Assembly: GCA_964442285.1 (NCBI GenBank)
Contig: CAYTZH010000006.1
Span: 84,278 to 148,277, forward strand
Direction: 5' to 3'
Source: CAYTZH01 sp964442285
Lineage (GTDB): Bacteria; Myxococcota_A; UBA9160; JAFDET01
Length of the DNA stretch: 64,000 nucleotides
Part shown: positions 53,628 through 62,220 of the stretch, piece after piece
How the letters are laid out: each line of letters opens with the position of its first letter
Position numbering within the stretch: position 1 is the stretch's first letter
Notes under the pieces: model-generated
The model's input: only the letters and a program-made list of their open reading frames with translations
Databases searched by the model: none
What the model was told of the DNA's origin: nothing
Position numbers and translations under genes: made by a program

Positions 53628-56600
53628 CTAGCGCGCGGCGGAGCCCGCCTCGCTGCCGTTCGGCGGCGCGCTCTTCATGAGGGCGTCCATCCGTCGGACC
53701 CGCGACGTCAGCTCCCGACACACCTCGAAGCCGATCTCGGGCATCTGCAGGAGCAAGTCCTTGAAGCTGTCGCCGTCCAGGGCCAGCAGGCGGGCGTCCT
53801 CCACCACCGCCACCGTGGCGCTGCGCGGTCGGTCGTCGAGCACCGCCATCTCGCCGAAGTATCCCGGCGCCTCGAGCACGGCCAGCACCGACTCTTCGGG
53901 CGTCCCGTAGTCGTTCACGATCTGGACGCGGCCCTCGAGCATCAGGTAGAGCTCGCCGCCGGGATCGCCCTCGCGGAAGACGACCTCGCCGGCCAGGTAC
54001 TGGCTCTCCTGCATGACCCGGTCGATCGCCTCGAGCTGCTCGAGACCGAGCCGCGTGAACAGCGGGACCTCGCGCAGTAGCAGCAGTCGTTCCATGACTT
54101 CCCTCTGGGTGGCGTCGCCGCCGCCCTCCTTGCGAAAGTAGTCGGCGCCCATCCGGATCCAGCTGTCGAGGGCGCGGCGGTCGGCATCCACGGCCCGATC
54201 CACATCCTCGAGATTGCCCCCCACGTCCTTGTGGACGCTGCGGATCTTCTCCTCGATGGGCGTGTCCTCGAGGGTCACCACCAGCAGGTGGGCGGCCTCC
54301 CGGTCGCCCAGGTGGGAGAGGACCTCCAGGGCGGACGCACGGGATCGGGGCGAGCCCAGCCGCAGCGCCCGCTCGATGCTGCGCACCACGCCCGGATCCT
54401 CGAGCGCGCCCAGCAGGGCGAAGGCGGCGGCCTGGTTGCGGCGGGAGGAGTCGGCGTGGGCGGCGCGCAGGAAGCGGGTGGCCAGGTCGCCGCGCAGGGG
54501 CAGGACCCGCAGCGCCAGGAGGTCGCCCCAGGACTGGCGCGCGCGTCGTCGCAGCTCCGCGACGAGCTCCCGGCGGAAGCGGCGCGCCTCCGAGGCCACC
54601 ACCTCCACCGCGGCCTCGGCCGTCCCGGCCCGGTCCGACCTCAGGTAGGGCAGCGCCGCGCGCACGCCCCCCTCGCCGAGCCGGATCAGGGCCGCGACTG
54701 CGCGCTGGCGCACCTCCCGGCCCGGGTCGGCGAGCATGCCGGCGATCGCCTCGACGGCCCCGCTCCCGCCGACCATGCGCGCCTCCAGGGCGGCCACCGC
54801 CGCCCGCCGCACCCGCACGTCCCGGTGGTCGAGGTTGCGGATCAGGAGGTCGCGCCCGAGGGAGAGGGCCTCGGGCATCCGGGCCGCCGTCTCCAGGGCG
54901 GCGGCGCGGATGCCGGGATCCGGGTCCGAGATGCGCTGGGCGGCCAGCTCGGCCAGGCCTCGAGGCAGCACGGCCAGGGCGGCGACGGCCTCCTCCTCCC
55001 GGCCGGAGCGGGCCATGCTCGCGAGCACCTCGAGCCCCGGCGCGCCCAGCGCTCGGGCCGAGCCGGCGCGGACCTCGGCGTCGTCGTCGCCGAGGAGCGC
55101 CCGAAGCGGCGGCTCCAGCAGGACGGGCGGCCGTCGCGCCGGCGGCGCAGGCAGCGCGTCGTCCTCGTCCTCCGCGTCCCGAGCGACCCGCAGCAGCCGC
55201 ACCGCGGTGCGCCGGACGCTCACGTCGCGGTCGGCCGCGGCCTGGATCAGGACCTCGTCCGGGAGCCCGGCCCTGGCCTGGGCGAGGGCGATCAGACAGG
55301 CGCAGCGCACGGCCGACTCGCCGTGGCGCAGGCCGTCCACCAGCTCGTCCACCAGCCCGCGCTCCGCCAGCAGCGGCGCGAGCTGGGCGGCCGAGCGCCC
55401 TGCGGTCGGCCCGCCGGAGGCACTCACGCTGCTCCACAGATCCCTCAGGCGCTGGGCCTCCCAGGTCCCGAAGCGGTCCTCCACCCCACGGAGGTCGAGG
55501 TGCCCCTCGCGGACTCCCCCGACGAGGGTGCGGAGGTACTCGCGCCGGATTCGCAGGTTCACCCCCAGGTAGAGCGCCGCCATGGCGAGACCCGTGGCAC
55601 CGAGCACGCGCGGGTCGAAGACCGGCTGGAAGAGCAGCACCGCGCCGGCCACGGCCATGGCGCCGTGCACCACGACGCCTTCGAGGAAGGCGCGCAGGCG
55701 CCCGCGGAAGCGGAGGGGCACGGCGTGGTAGAGAAGCTGGCGCACGGGCGCGGACATGGCGTTGTCGAGCAGCTCGCGGTTGGCGCGGGCCAGCACCGCT
55801 GCGGCCAGGCGGGGCTCGATCGCCAGCACGGCGAAGGAGATCAGGGTCGTGATCGGGTGGACGAGATTCGCTCCGGTCACGCCCAGGCGGCGGAGCAGCC
55901 AGGGCGTGAGCACGAGCTCCACGACGAGCTCGCCCGCGTTCGCCGCCGCCAGGTAGAGCCCGAAGAAGCGCGCGAGGGCCCCGGCGTCGCCGAAGCGGGC
56001 CGCGAAGATGCCGGAGTAGAAGTACTGGCTCACGAAGAGCGCGAGGGTCATGGCCGCCACCGAGACCGTGAGGTGGCGAGCCAGGCGACTGCGACCGAGG
56101 AAGCGCGCGGCCAGGCGCAGGTTCTCGAGCGAGGTCTCGTCGCGCTCGTCGATCTCGAGCAGGCCCCAATGCACGAGCCGCCCGCGGTGCGCCCTCACCG
56201 TCACCGCGGTGGCGAGCAGCCCCGCGGCCCAGCCGACGACGAGCATCTCCGGGGCCGTCCAGCGCCCCAGACCCGCGGCGGCGAGGCCGCCGACGATGCC
56301 GCCGGCGCTCGAGCCGACCATGAACAGGTGGGTGAGGCGCTTGCTCGCGAGCAGGTCGAAGTAGTCGCTGGCGAAGGTCCAGAAGTGGCTGATCAGCACC
56401 GCCTGGATGAGGAACCAGGCGGCGAACAGGCCGAAGAGGAACCCGGGCCGACCCTCCACCACGCCCCAGGTTCCGACCACGAGACCGACGGCCGCCAGGC
56501 CCAGGACGGCCACGTACATGCGGTCGTTTCGCACATCGCCGACCAGGGCGCCGTAGACGAGCACGCCCAGGACCGTCACCCCGGCGGCCAGGACGAAGGC

Positions 56601-56771
56601 CTCGGGCAGCCGCTCCACCCCTTCCCGGGCCAGGAACAGCGCCTCCACGCCGACGAGGCCCAGGGTCTGGGCCAGGGAGACCAGCGCGGCCAGGGCGAAG
56701 AAGAAGCCGAAGCGCGCGCGCTCCTGCCGCCGCACCGAAGGCAGCCAACGCCAGGCTTGCTCAGCGATCAA
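53628..56771 (-). CDS. Npt1/Npt2-like nucleotide transporter fused to HEAT repeats and a cNMP-binding domain
   Basis: The 1047-residue protein has three parts. Residues about 15-430 form a 12-helix transporter like bacterial ATP/ADP exchangers of the Npt family (LTHLFMVGSSAGGIVGGLAA, SQYFYSGIF). Residues about 470-870 are armadillo/HEAT repeats with many DxxVRxxAxxAL units. Residues about 905-1015 form a cyclic-nucleotide-binding domain with GEMAVLDDRPRSATVAV, the phosphate-binding cassette. The start is TTG 56771 with GGGAG upstream; no ATG or GTG gives a better N-terminus. This three-part protein is likely a cNMP-controlled membrane transporter or sensor. Its substrate is unproven. Confidence 0.82.
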   Translation of the reverse strand: MIAEQAWRWLPSVRRQERARFGFFFALAALVSLAQTLGLVGVEALFLAREGVERLPEAFVLAAGVTVLGVLVYGALVGDVRNDRMYVAVLGLAAVGLVVGTWGVVEGRPGFLFGLFAAWFLIQAVLISHFWTFASDYFDLLASKRLTHLFMVGSSAGGIVGGLAAAGLGRWTAPEMLVVGWAAGLLATAVTVRAHRGRLVHWGLLEIDERDETSLENLRLAARFLGRSRLARHLTVSVAAMTLALFVSQYFYSGIFAARFGDAGALARFFGLYLAAANAGELVVELVLTPWLLRRLGVTGANLVHPITTLISFAVLAIEPRLAAAVLARANRELLDNAMSAPVRQLLYHAVPLRFRGRLRAFLEGVVVHGAMAVAGAVLLFQPVFDPRVLGATGLAMAALYLGVNLRIRREYLRTLVGGVREGHLDLRGVEDRFGTWEAQRLRDLWSSVSASGGPTAGRSAAQLAPLLAERGLVDELVDGLRHGESAVRCACLIALAQARAGLPDEVLIQAAADRDVSVRRTAVRLLRVARDAEDEDDALPAPPARRPPVLLEPPLRALLGDDDAEVRAGSARALGAPGLEVLASMARSGREEEAVAALAVLPRGLAELAAQRISDPDPGIRAAALETAARMPEALSLGRDLLIRNLDHRDVRVRRAAVAALEARMVGGSGAVEAIAGMLADPGREVRQRAVAALIRLGEGGVRAALPYLRSDRAGTAEAAVEVVASEARRFRRELVAELRRRARQSWGDLLALRVLPLRGDLATRFLRAAHADSSRRNQAAAFALLGALEDPGVVRSIERALRLGSPRSRASALEVLSHLGDREAAHLLVVTLEDTPIEEKIRSVHKDVGGNLEDVDRAVDADRRALDSWIRMGADYFRKEGGGDATQREVMERLLLLREVPLFTRLGLEQLEAIDRVMQESQYLAGEVVFREGDPGGELYLMLEGRVQIVNDYGTPEESVLAVLEAPGYFGEMAVLDDRPRSATVAVVEDARLLALDGDSFKDLLLQMPEIGFEVCRELTSRVRRMDALMKSAPPNGSEAGSAAR

Positions 56772-57227
56772 GAGTCCGGTCTCCCGCGTCCCTGGGACGC
56801 TCCAGCATACGCCAGCGCACGTCCCACTGGGGCAGAAAGGCTCCACCGCACGGCCTGCCGCCCGCAGCGGGGTCCGTCCACGCCGTCCCAGAGCTTTACA
56901 GGGTCTGGGACCGGCCGAGGTATGAAGATCGTCACAGCCGCTGCGCCCGCCCTGCCGCGCCCTTGCCGTCGCAGTCGTGTGTGAAGTTCCCGCGAATCGC
57001 GGACACATCGGACCGGCGGTCGCCCACCTCCCCTGTGAACCGCCGGGAGGACACCGTGCGCCCTGTCCGTTGGACGACCCACCGCAGCCCTTCCGCACCG
57101 ACGGCTGCTCCCTGGCCGCCCGGTGGCCGGCGCCGCCGCCGAGGTACCCATGCTCCTGGTGGCTCCGGACGGCACGCTGCTGAGCTTCGTCGGCGTGATC
57201 GACGCGCTCTAGGGGAGGCGGCCGAGA
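56772..57227. other. Gene-free stretch with gene debris
   Basis: About 455 bp. Two tiny frames look like pieces: ATG 56922 gives 20 residues beginning MKIVTAAAPALPRP, like a broken signal peptide, and ATG 57150 gives a 20-residue C-terminus, MLLVAPDGTLLSFVGVIDAL. They may be ends of one decayed secreted-protein gene, but I cannot support more. No RNA or repeat seen. Confidence 0.4.
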
Positions 57228-57551
57228 TCAGGGGGTGGGAAGCGGCCAGTCGGCGACCAGCTTCACCTCCACCCGGTCCTCGCGCCAGTTCACGGTGTCG
57301 ACGAGCTGGACCATCTCGACCGGCGCCTCCTGGAGGACCGTGCCCTCGGCATCGACCAGCTGCACCACGCCAGGGGCATCGCCCGACTGACCGGGTGCGC
57401 TCGCGCCCGCGCCGCCCTCGCGCAGGACGACCACGGCGAAGCGGCCGTCGGCGCTCTCGAAGCGCCGGTACTCGCTCGGCTCGCCGCCGCAGGCCCAGAG
57501 GACGGCCAGCAGCAGCGCGGCGCCGGCGCCGCGACGGATGGCGCGCCTCAC
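57228..57551 (-). CDS. Small lipoprotein, partner of the DUF6402 gene
   Basis: The 107-residue protein starts at a GTG overlapping the DUF6402 stop (GTGA). It has a signal peptide RRAIRRGAGAALLLAVLWAC with a lipobox Cys, and a beta-rich domain of about 80 residues ending in VEVKLVADWPLPTP. Attachment to a membrane by the Cys is expected. In effector-linked loci such a partner could be an immunity or anchoring protein, but this is only position-based inference. Confidence 0.7.
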   Translation of the reverse strand: MRRAIRRGAGAALLLAVLWACGGEPSEYRRFESADGRFAVVVLREGGAGASAPGQSGDAPGVVQLVDAEGTVLQEAPVEMVQLVDTVNWREDRVEVKLVADWPLPTP

Positions 57552-58366
57552 GGGATCACCGGCGTGGCCTGGCCCTCGATCAGCCAGGCGCCACCCACGC
57601 GCTTGACCCCGAACGAGTCCTTCGCCTCCACGATCTTCACGTCCGAGTAGACGAAGTAGTCCCCGCCCCGGCCCGTGCGCTTGCGGTAGTCGCGGAAGTC
57701 CTCGTTGGTGATCTGGGTGCCACTCAGGAAGTTCAGGGCGCTCACCGAGTTGTCGTCCTTGTCCCAGAAGCCCAGATGCTGATCGCCGTTGAAGTCGTAG
57801 GAGTCGCGCACGAAGAAGCCGGCCCGCTGCACGGTGATCGTGCGCTGGCTCGAGATCTCCGGCGAGATGATGCCCTCGACGGCGATCCGGAAGGCGAAGC
57901 GGCCGAGGGCGGCGGTCATGTCGTCCATGACGTCGTAGCCGTAGTAGTAGTTGCCCGTGTGGCCGTAGTAGCCGCCCAGGTAGTCGTCGTAGTAGTAGCC
58001 GTCGCCACCCACGAGCCGGTACTGCACGTAGTCCGGGTCGAGCGCCGTGGCGGACTGGGCCAGGTTGCCGAAGGGCTCGTCCCGCATGTGGGAGGTGGTG
58101 AGGTGGCCCTTGCGGTACAGGAGCTTCAGGATCTGGCGCCGGGCGGCGGCGTTCACCCAGACCCGCTCGCGCACCGCCTTGTGAAAGGTGAGGCTGGCGC
58201 GCCGATAGCCGAGCACCCACTTCATCGTGATGGTGCCCGTATCGGCTCGGCCCCGCTTCGGGTCGTTGTTGCCGGGGCGCCGGAACCAGCCCTCCATCAG
58301 CGCCCTGCCCTTGAGCCAGCCCTTGGCCTTCATGATGTCGGGGATGTCGGTGACCTCGGTCGCCAT
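57548..58366 (-). CDS. DUF6402 family protein (type VI secretion effector-like)
   Basis: The 272-residue protein has DIMKAKGWLKGRALMEGWF, then RPGNNDP, a Tyr-rich stretch YYYDDYLGGYYGHTGNYYYG, and the family-specific end FFVRDSYDFNG, FWDKDDN, NEDFRDYRKRTGRGGDYFVY, SDVK. This order is that of DUF6402, found in type VI secretion and polymorphic-toxin loci, whose members are proposed effectors. GGGAGGG lies before the ATG. No type VI core gene is near, and the only other type VI-linked gene is DUF4150 at 8.5 kb. The small lipoprotein downstream is translationally coupled. Confidence 0.72.
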   Translation of the reverse strand: MATEVTDIPDIMKAKGWLKGRALMEGWFRRPGNNDPKRGRADTGTITMKWVLGYRRASLTFHKAVRERVWVNAAARRQILKLLYRKGHLTTSHMRDEPFGNLAQSATALDPDYVQYRLVGGDGYYYDDYLGGYYGHTGNYYYGYDVMDDMTAALGRFAFRIAVEGIISPEISSQRTITVQRAGFFVRDSYDFNGDQHLGFWDKDDNSVSALNFLSGTQITNEDFRDYRKRTGRGGDYFVYSDVKIVEAKDSFGVKRVGGAWLIEGQATPVIP

Positions 58367-58490
58367 GGACGCGCCCTCCCGGGCCAGAGGATACCGACCA
58401 CGCCCTCGCCTGTGCGAGAGCCTGGGAACTCCGACCTTCCCGACGGCACCTAGAACATGGGTGGGACGCCCTTTTCGAGCGGAGAGCAAG

Positions 58491-58880
58491 ATGAGCGGGG
58501 GCGAACGCCTCGCGATCGGCCACGTGTGTCCGCCTCTACGGTTGCACCTGATCTCGGGTCTCCCGACCGGGACGGTGCGCTCCGGATTCGAGCAGGTCGC
58601 GAAACGGATGCCCCTGCTGCCGCCGGACGGGCTCCTCGATGCGGTCGGCGGCGAGTCGGACCCGATCGGCATCCTGCTTCCGCCGTTCGTCGAGCCGTCG
58701 CTCGTCGTCGAAAGCTGGGAGGAGTGTGCCTTCCTGCCGCACCACTTCGGCCGCCCCGCGTACGTCGCCGGCGTCCCGACCCTCGTCGACCTCGACCCCG
58801 ATCGCCTCTGTGCGGATCCCGAGGCCTGCCTGCTCGACGACGAGGCCGTCTCCACCGCCTCGCCGAGGCCTTGCCATTGA
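58491..58880 (+). CDS. Small protein coupled to an FAD enzyme, function unknown
   Basis: The 129-residue protein starts MSGGERLAIGHVCPPLRLHL after GGAGAGCAAG. It reads as a well-mixed soluble protein rich in Leu, Pro and Asp, with no motif known to me. Its stop overlaps the TTG start of the following FAD enzyme (TTGA), so the two are co-translated. It could be a partner subunit. Confidence 0.55.
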   Translation: MSGGERLAIGHVCPPLRLHLISGLPTGTVRSGFEQVAKRMPLLPPDGLLDAVGGESDPIGILLPPFVEPSLVVESWEECAFLPHHFGRPAYVAGVPTLVDLDPDRLCADPEACLLDDEAVSTASPRPCH

Positions 58881-60148
58881 CGCTCGATTGGCTCGTCATC
58901 GGGGGAGGTCCTCACGGCGTCCACGCGGCCGTTCGTCTGATCGGCGAGGCCGGCGTCCCTCACGACGCGATCCGCATCCTCGATGACCAGGCGCGCCTGA
59001 TGGCGCGCTGGCGCCGAACGACGCGCAACACGGGGATGAGCTACCTGCGATCCCCCGGCGTCCATCACATCGATCTCTCCGCCGCTTCACTCCAGCGCTT
59101 CGCGGAGGGCCCGGGGCGGGGCCTGGAGCGGCCGTTCACGCGTCCCTACTTCCGACCCGCACTCGATCTCTTCGACCTCCATTGCGAGGAGGTGATCGAG
59201 CGCCACCGACTCCACGCTCTCCACGTGCGTGGGCGGGCCACGGAGCTCGGTCTGTCCCACCGGGGCGCGCGCGTCATCTTCGAGCATCCGAACGCGAGCG
59301 GCCCAGCCGAAGAGATCGAGGCGCGGCACGTGATCCTGGCGCTCGGTGCTCCGCGCGAGCCCGAATGGCCCGATTGGGCGCGTCGTGCTGCGGCGGAGGA
59401 GGCGCCGGGGGGAGACGCCGCGACCGGGCGGATCCGACACGTCTTCGATCCGGACTTCGAGCTCGTGGACGATGGGGACGATCCCAGCGTCGCCGTGATC
59501 GGGGCCGGCCTCACGGGTGCGCAGGTGGCGCTCCGGTTCGCTCGAGAGGGCCGCCGGGTAACCCTCGTCTCGCGGCATCCGCTGAGAGTCCAGCAGTTCG
59601 ACAGCGACCCGGGCTGGCAGGGACCGATGAAGATGGACGGATTCGCCCGGGTGAGCGACCCGGACGAGCGTCGTCGTCGCATCCGAGCCGCACGGCATCG
59701 CGGCTCGATGCCCGCCGACGTGCGTGCGGCACTGCGCCGCGCCTGCGCCGACGGGCGGATCGAGCTTCTGGAAGACGCGACCGTCACCGCGGCGCAGGTC
59801 GCGGGCACCGGGGTCTCGCTCGAGCTCGGGGCGCGGAGGATTCAAGCGGATCGCGTACTGCTCGCAACCGGGTTCCCGAGCCGGCGCCCGGGCGAGGCCT
59901 GGCTCGACGAGGCGGTGCGGGCGTTCGGGATGCCCTGTGCCAGCTGCGGCTATCCCATCGTCGACCGTGGCCTCCGCTGGCATCCGCGCCTGCTCGTGAC
60001 GGGAGCTCTCGCGGAGCTCGAGCTCGGCCCGGTCTCGCGGAACCTGTCGGGCGCCCGGCGAGCGGGAGATCGGATCGTCGCCGTCGCTCGGTCGCTGGGT
60101 CCAGCCCCCGCCGGAGCCCCTTCCGGAGACCGAATGCTGCGGGCATGA
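58877..60148 (+). CDS. FAD/NAD(P)-binding oxidoreductase (lysine/ornithine N-monooxygenase-like)
   Basis: With TTG 58877 the 423-residue protein begins LDWLVIGGGPHGVHAAVRL, an FAD loop of the GxGxxG type, then SYLRSPGVHHIDL, PFTRPYFRP, HVILALGAP and a second dinucleotide loop VAVIGAGLTGAQVAL. ALGAP and VIGAGLTG with the later LLATGF spacing recall SidA/IucD-type N-hydroxylases and related FAD-binding (PF13454) enzymes. GMPCASCGYPI could bind a metal or form a disulfide. The substrate is unknown. Confidence 0.78.
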   Translation: MTLDWLVIGGGPHGVHAAVRLIGEAGVPHDAIRILDDQARLMARWRRTTRNTGMSYLRSPGVHHIDLSAASLQRFAEGPGRGLERPFTRPYFRPALDLFDLHCEEVIERHRLHALHVRGRATELGLSHRGARVIFEHPNASGPAEEIEARHVILALGAPREPEWPDWARRAAAEEAPGGDAATGRIRHVFDPDFELVDDGDDPSVAVIGAGLTGAQVALRFAREGRRVTLVSRHPLRVQQFDSDPGWQGPMKMDGFARVSDPDERRRRIRAARHRGSMPADVRAALRRACADGRIELLEDATVTAAQVAGTGVSLELGARRIQADRVLLATGFPSRRPGEAWLDEAVRAFGMPCASCGYPIVDRGLRWHPRLLVTGALAELELGPVSRNLSGARRAGDRIVAVARSLGPAPAGAPSGDRMLRA

Positions 60149-60225
60149 GAAGCGTCCCATCTGCGCCGCCACCACCCGCGCCGCCGGCTGCGGTGCGGTC
60201 CTCGGCGAGAAAGAGGCTCTACGCG

Positions 60226-60918
60226 ATGACGGGTTTCCAGCAGAACTTCCAGGACGCCGCCTTCGTCGACCGCTACACCCAGCAGGGCCCGCCGGCCTTC
60301 GTGCCGGGGCACGCCGGCGTCCTGCAGATGACGGGCGTGCTGCTCCGCGAGCGCGCCCCCGCCGAAGCCCGCGTGCTGGTGGTGGGTGCGGGTGGAGGCC
60401 TCGAGACGCGCGCGCTCGCCCTGGCGCACCCGGCCTTTCGCCTCGTCGGGGTAGACCCCGCCTCCCCCATGCTCGAGCTCGCGCGCACGGTGATCGGACC
60501 CGAGCTCGCCGAGCGCGTGGATCTGATCCAGGGCACGGTCGAGGACGCACCCCCCGGTCCCTTCGATGCGGCCACCTGCGTCCTGGTGCTCGGGCTGCTC
60601 CCCGACGATGGCGCGAAGGCGACGGCCCTGCGCGAGATCCACCGACGCTCGAAGCCAGGAGCTCCGTTCGTGCTCGTCGACCAGTGTCTCGACCGCTCCG
60701 CCCCCGACTTCGGGCGCCGGCTCGAGCGGTATTCGGCCTACGCCCGTGCCTCCGGCGTGGAACCCGAGATCGTCGAGCGTGCACAGGCCCAGCTCCGCTC
60801 GAACCCGGGGCTGGTCCCCCCGGAGCGCAACGTGTCGCTCCTCGAGGAGGCCGGCTTCCAGGACCAGGAGCTCTTCTACGTGGGGATGGCGTGGCGGGGC
60901 TGGATCGCCCGGGCGTGA
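60226..60918 (+). CDS. Class I SAM-dependent methyltransferase
   Basis: The 230-residue protein has ARVLVVGAGGGLETRALA as SAM-binding motif I, RLVGVDPASPMLELAR as motif II, and FDAATCVLVLGLLPDDG in motif IV. ATG 60226 has AAGAGG upstream. An ATG at 60145 overlapping the previous stop (ATGA) is the alternative and would add 27 Pro/Ala-rich residues. It may modify the product of the FAD enzyme, since the three genes 58491-60918 run together. Confidence 0.88.
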   Translation: MTGFQQNFQDAAFVDRYTQQGPPAFVPGHAGVLQMTGVLLRERAPAEARVLVVGAGGGLETRALALAHPAFRLVGVDPASPMLELARTVIGPELAERVDLIQGTVEDAPPGPFDAATCVLVLGLLPDDGAKATALREIHRRSKPGAPFVLVDQCLDRSAPDFGRRLERYSAYARASGVEPEIVERAQAQLRSNPGLVPPERNVSLLEEAGFQDQELFYVGMAWRGWIARA

Positions 60919-60922
60919 TCGT

Positions 60923-62194
60923 CCGGCGGCGAGATCGCTCCCTGCCGCTCGCTCGCGGATCCGGCCGGATGCGGATCCGTCGCCCCACCATGTAGTGGGG
61001 CTCACCGCGCGGGGAACCCTCCCGATGGCCCCAGGCCTCGCTGTAGCCGTAGACGAGCCAGCCCTCGCCCGAGCTGCCGGGATCGAAGACGAGGGCCGCG
61101 TTCCAGGAGAGCGAGCGGCCCGCCTCGGGCACGACGCGGTCGGCGACGAGCCGTCGAGGCTCCGACCACGAGACGCCGTCCTTCGAGAACGCGACGTAGA
61201 TCCCGCTGACGGGCTTCGGGAGCAAGGACCGGATCGGGTCCGACCGCTCCTTCCAGCCGTCGACGTGGACGATCATCACGAAGTGGTCGAGCGAGGCCGA
61301 GAAGACGACGAAGGGCGCAATCGCGTGGGCCTCGTCGCGGTGAAGAGCGGACACCACCGGGGTCTCGCGCCCGCCCAGACCCGGCTCGCCGAACTCCCCC
61401 GCGAAGTACTTGCGGAAGCGACCCGGCTCGGGCGGTCCCTCGCGAAGGTCGGCGCGGGCGACAAATACCTGGGTTCCCCTCCCGCCCACGTGGGACTGCT
61501 CCACGTAGTACAGGAGCAGGTATCGACCCGCCCGACCCAGCACCGCCCGCGGCATGCCGGCACCGCGCGCGCGGTGGCCGGGAAAGGCCTCCCAGGATCT
61601 GGGCCTGGCGCTCGTCAGGGCGGGACCGAGCTTCTTCCACGAGCGACCGTCGTCCTCGGAGACCGCCGCGCCCACGGCCGCATAGTAGCCCGGCACCCCG
61701 CCCGGGAGCGCGCCGATCCCCTCCTGGTCCTCGGCGTGGTAGAAGCCGAAGAGGCGGCCCCCCGGCGCGCCGTGCACGCCGCCGATTCCGGCGTACCCGT
61801 TGTCGAAGCTGCCCGGGGGACCCGGGTCGAGCACGCTCGTCGCCCGCGAGAGGCTTCGCCAACCGGGGCCTTCGACCAGCCAGGTCGACCGACCCGCCGT
61901 GACGAGCAGCCGCAACGGAGACTGCTGGAGCGCGACGACGCCCTGGTCGGGGAAGTAGCGGAGGCCCAGCGCCCCGTCGGGGAGGAGGGTCCGGCGGGGT
62001 CCGAGCTCGATCGCCCACGGACCCTCCACGACGCCGATCGCCTCGCCCGCGTCGCGGACGTCGCGCGGGGGGTCTCCCTCTCCCGCGCACCCGAGCGGCG
62101 CCAGGAGCGTCGCGGCGAGGAGTGCCGCTCTGCGCGGCCTCCGCGGGCGCGCGGCCTTCTGGACGGTCGTGGTGATCGGCCCTCGTGCTCCCAT
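60923..62194 (-). CDS. Secreted lipoprotein with glycosidase-like beta-propeller; no stop codon at its natural end
   Basis: From ATG 62194 the protein has an Arg-rich N-region, a signal ending in the lipobox APLGC, then propeller-like blades with FDNGYAGIGGVHGAPGG, VSEDDGRSWKKLG, PVVSALHRDEAHAIAPFVVF, IYVAFSKDGVSWSEPRR and WLVYGYSEAWGHREG. This resembles five-bladed glycosyl-hydrolase or DUF4185-type propellers. The recognisable part ends near 60950 at HYMVGRRIRIRP, but the frame has no stop there and stays open to 59087, antisense to two other genes. The given end is the edge of the recognisable domain. Confidence 0.65.
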
Positions 62195-62203
62195 CTGCTG
62201 ACC

Positions 62204-62210
62204 TACACTA
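62204..62210. promoter_or_regulatory. Shared divergent -10 element TACACTA
   Basis: On the plus strand TACACT (62204-62209) lies 11 nt before ATG 62221. On the minus strand the same bases read TAGTGT (62210-62205), 10 nt before ATG 62194. One 7-bp palindrome-like sequence can serve both directions. Confidence 0.5.
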
Positions 62211-62220
62211 CCGTGCCCCC

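Noticed and set aside
54231..56984. Plus-strand 917-codon frame
   Set aside because: Antisense to the Npt-like fusion; composition is that of a shadow frame with Gln/His/Arg runs.
56922..57212. Two 20-codon frames resembling a signal peptide and a C-terminus
   Set aside because: Too short and not joined in any frame; recorded only as debris.
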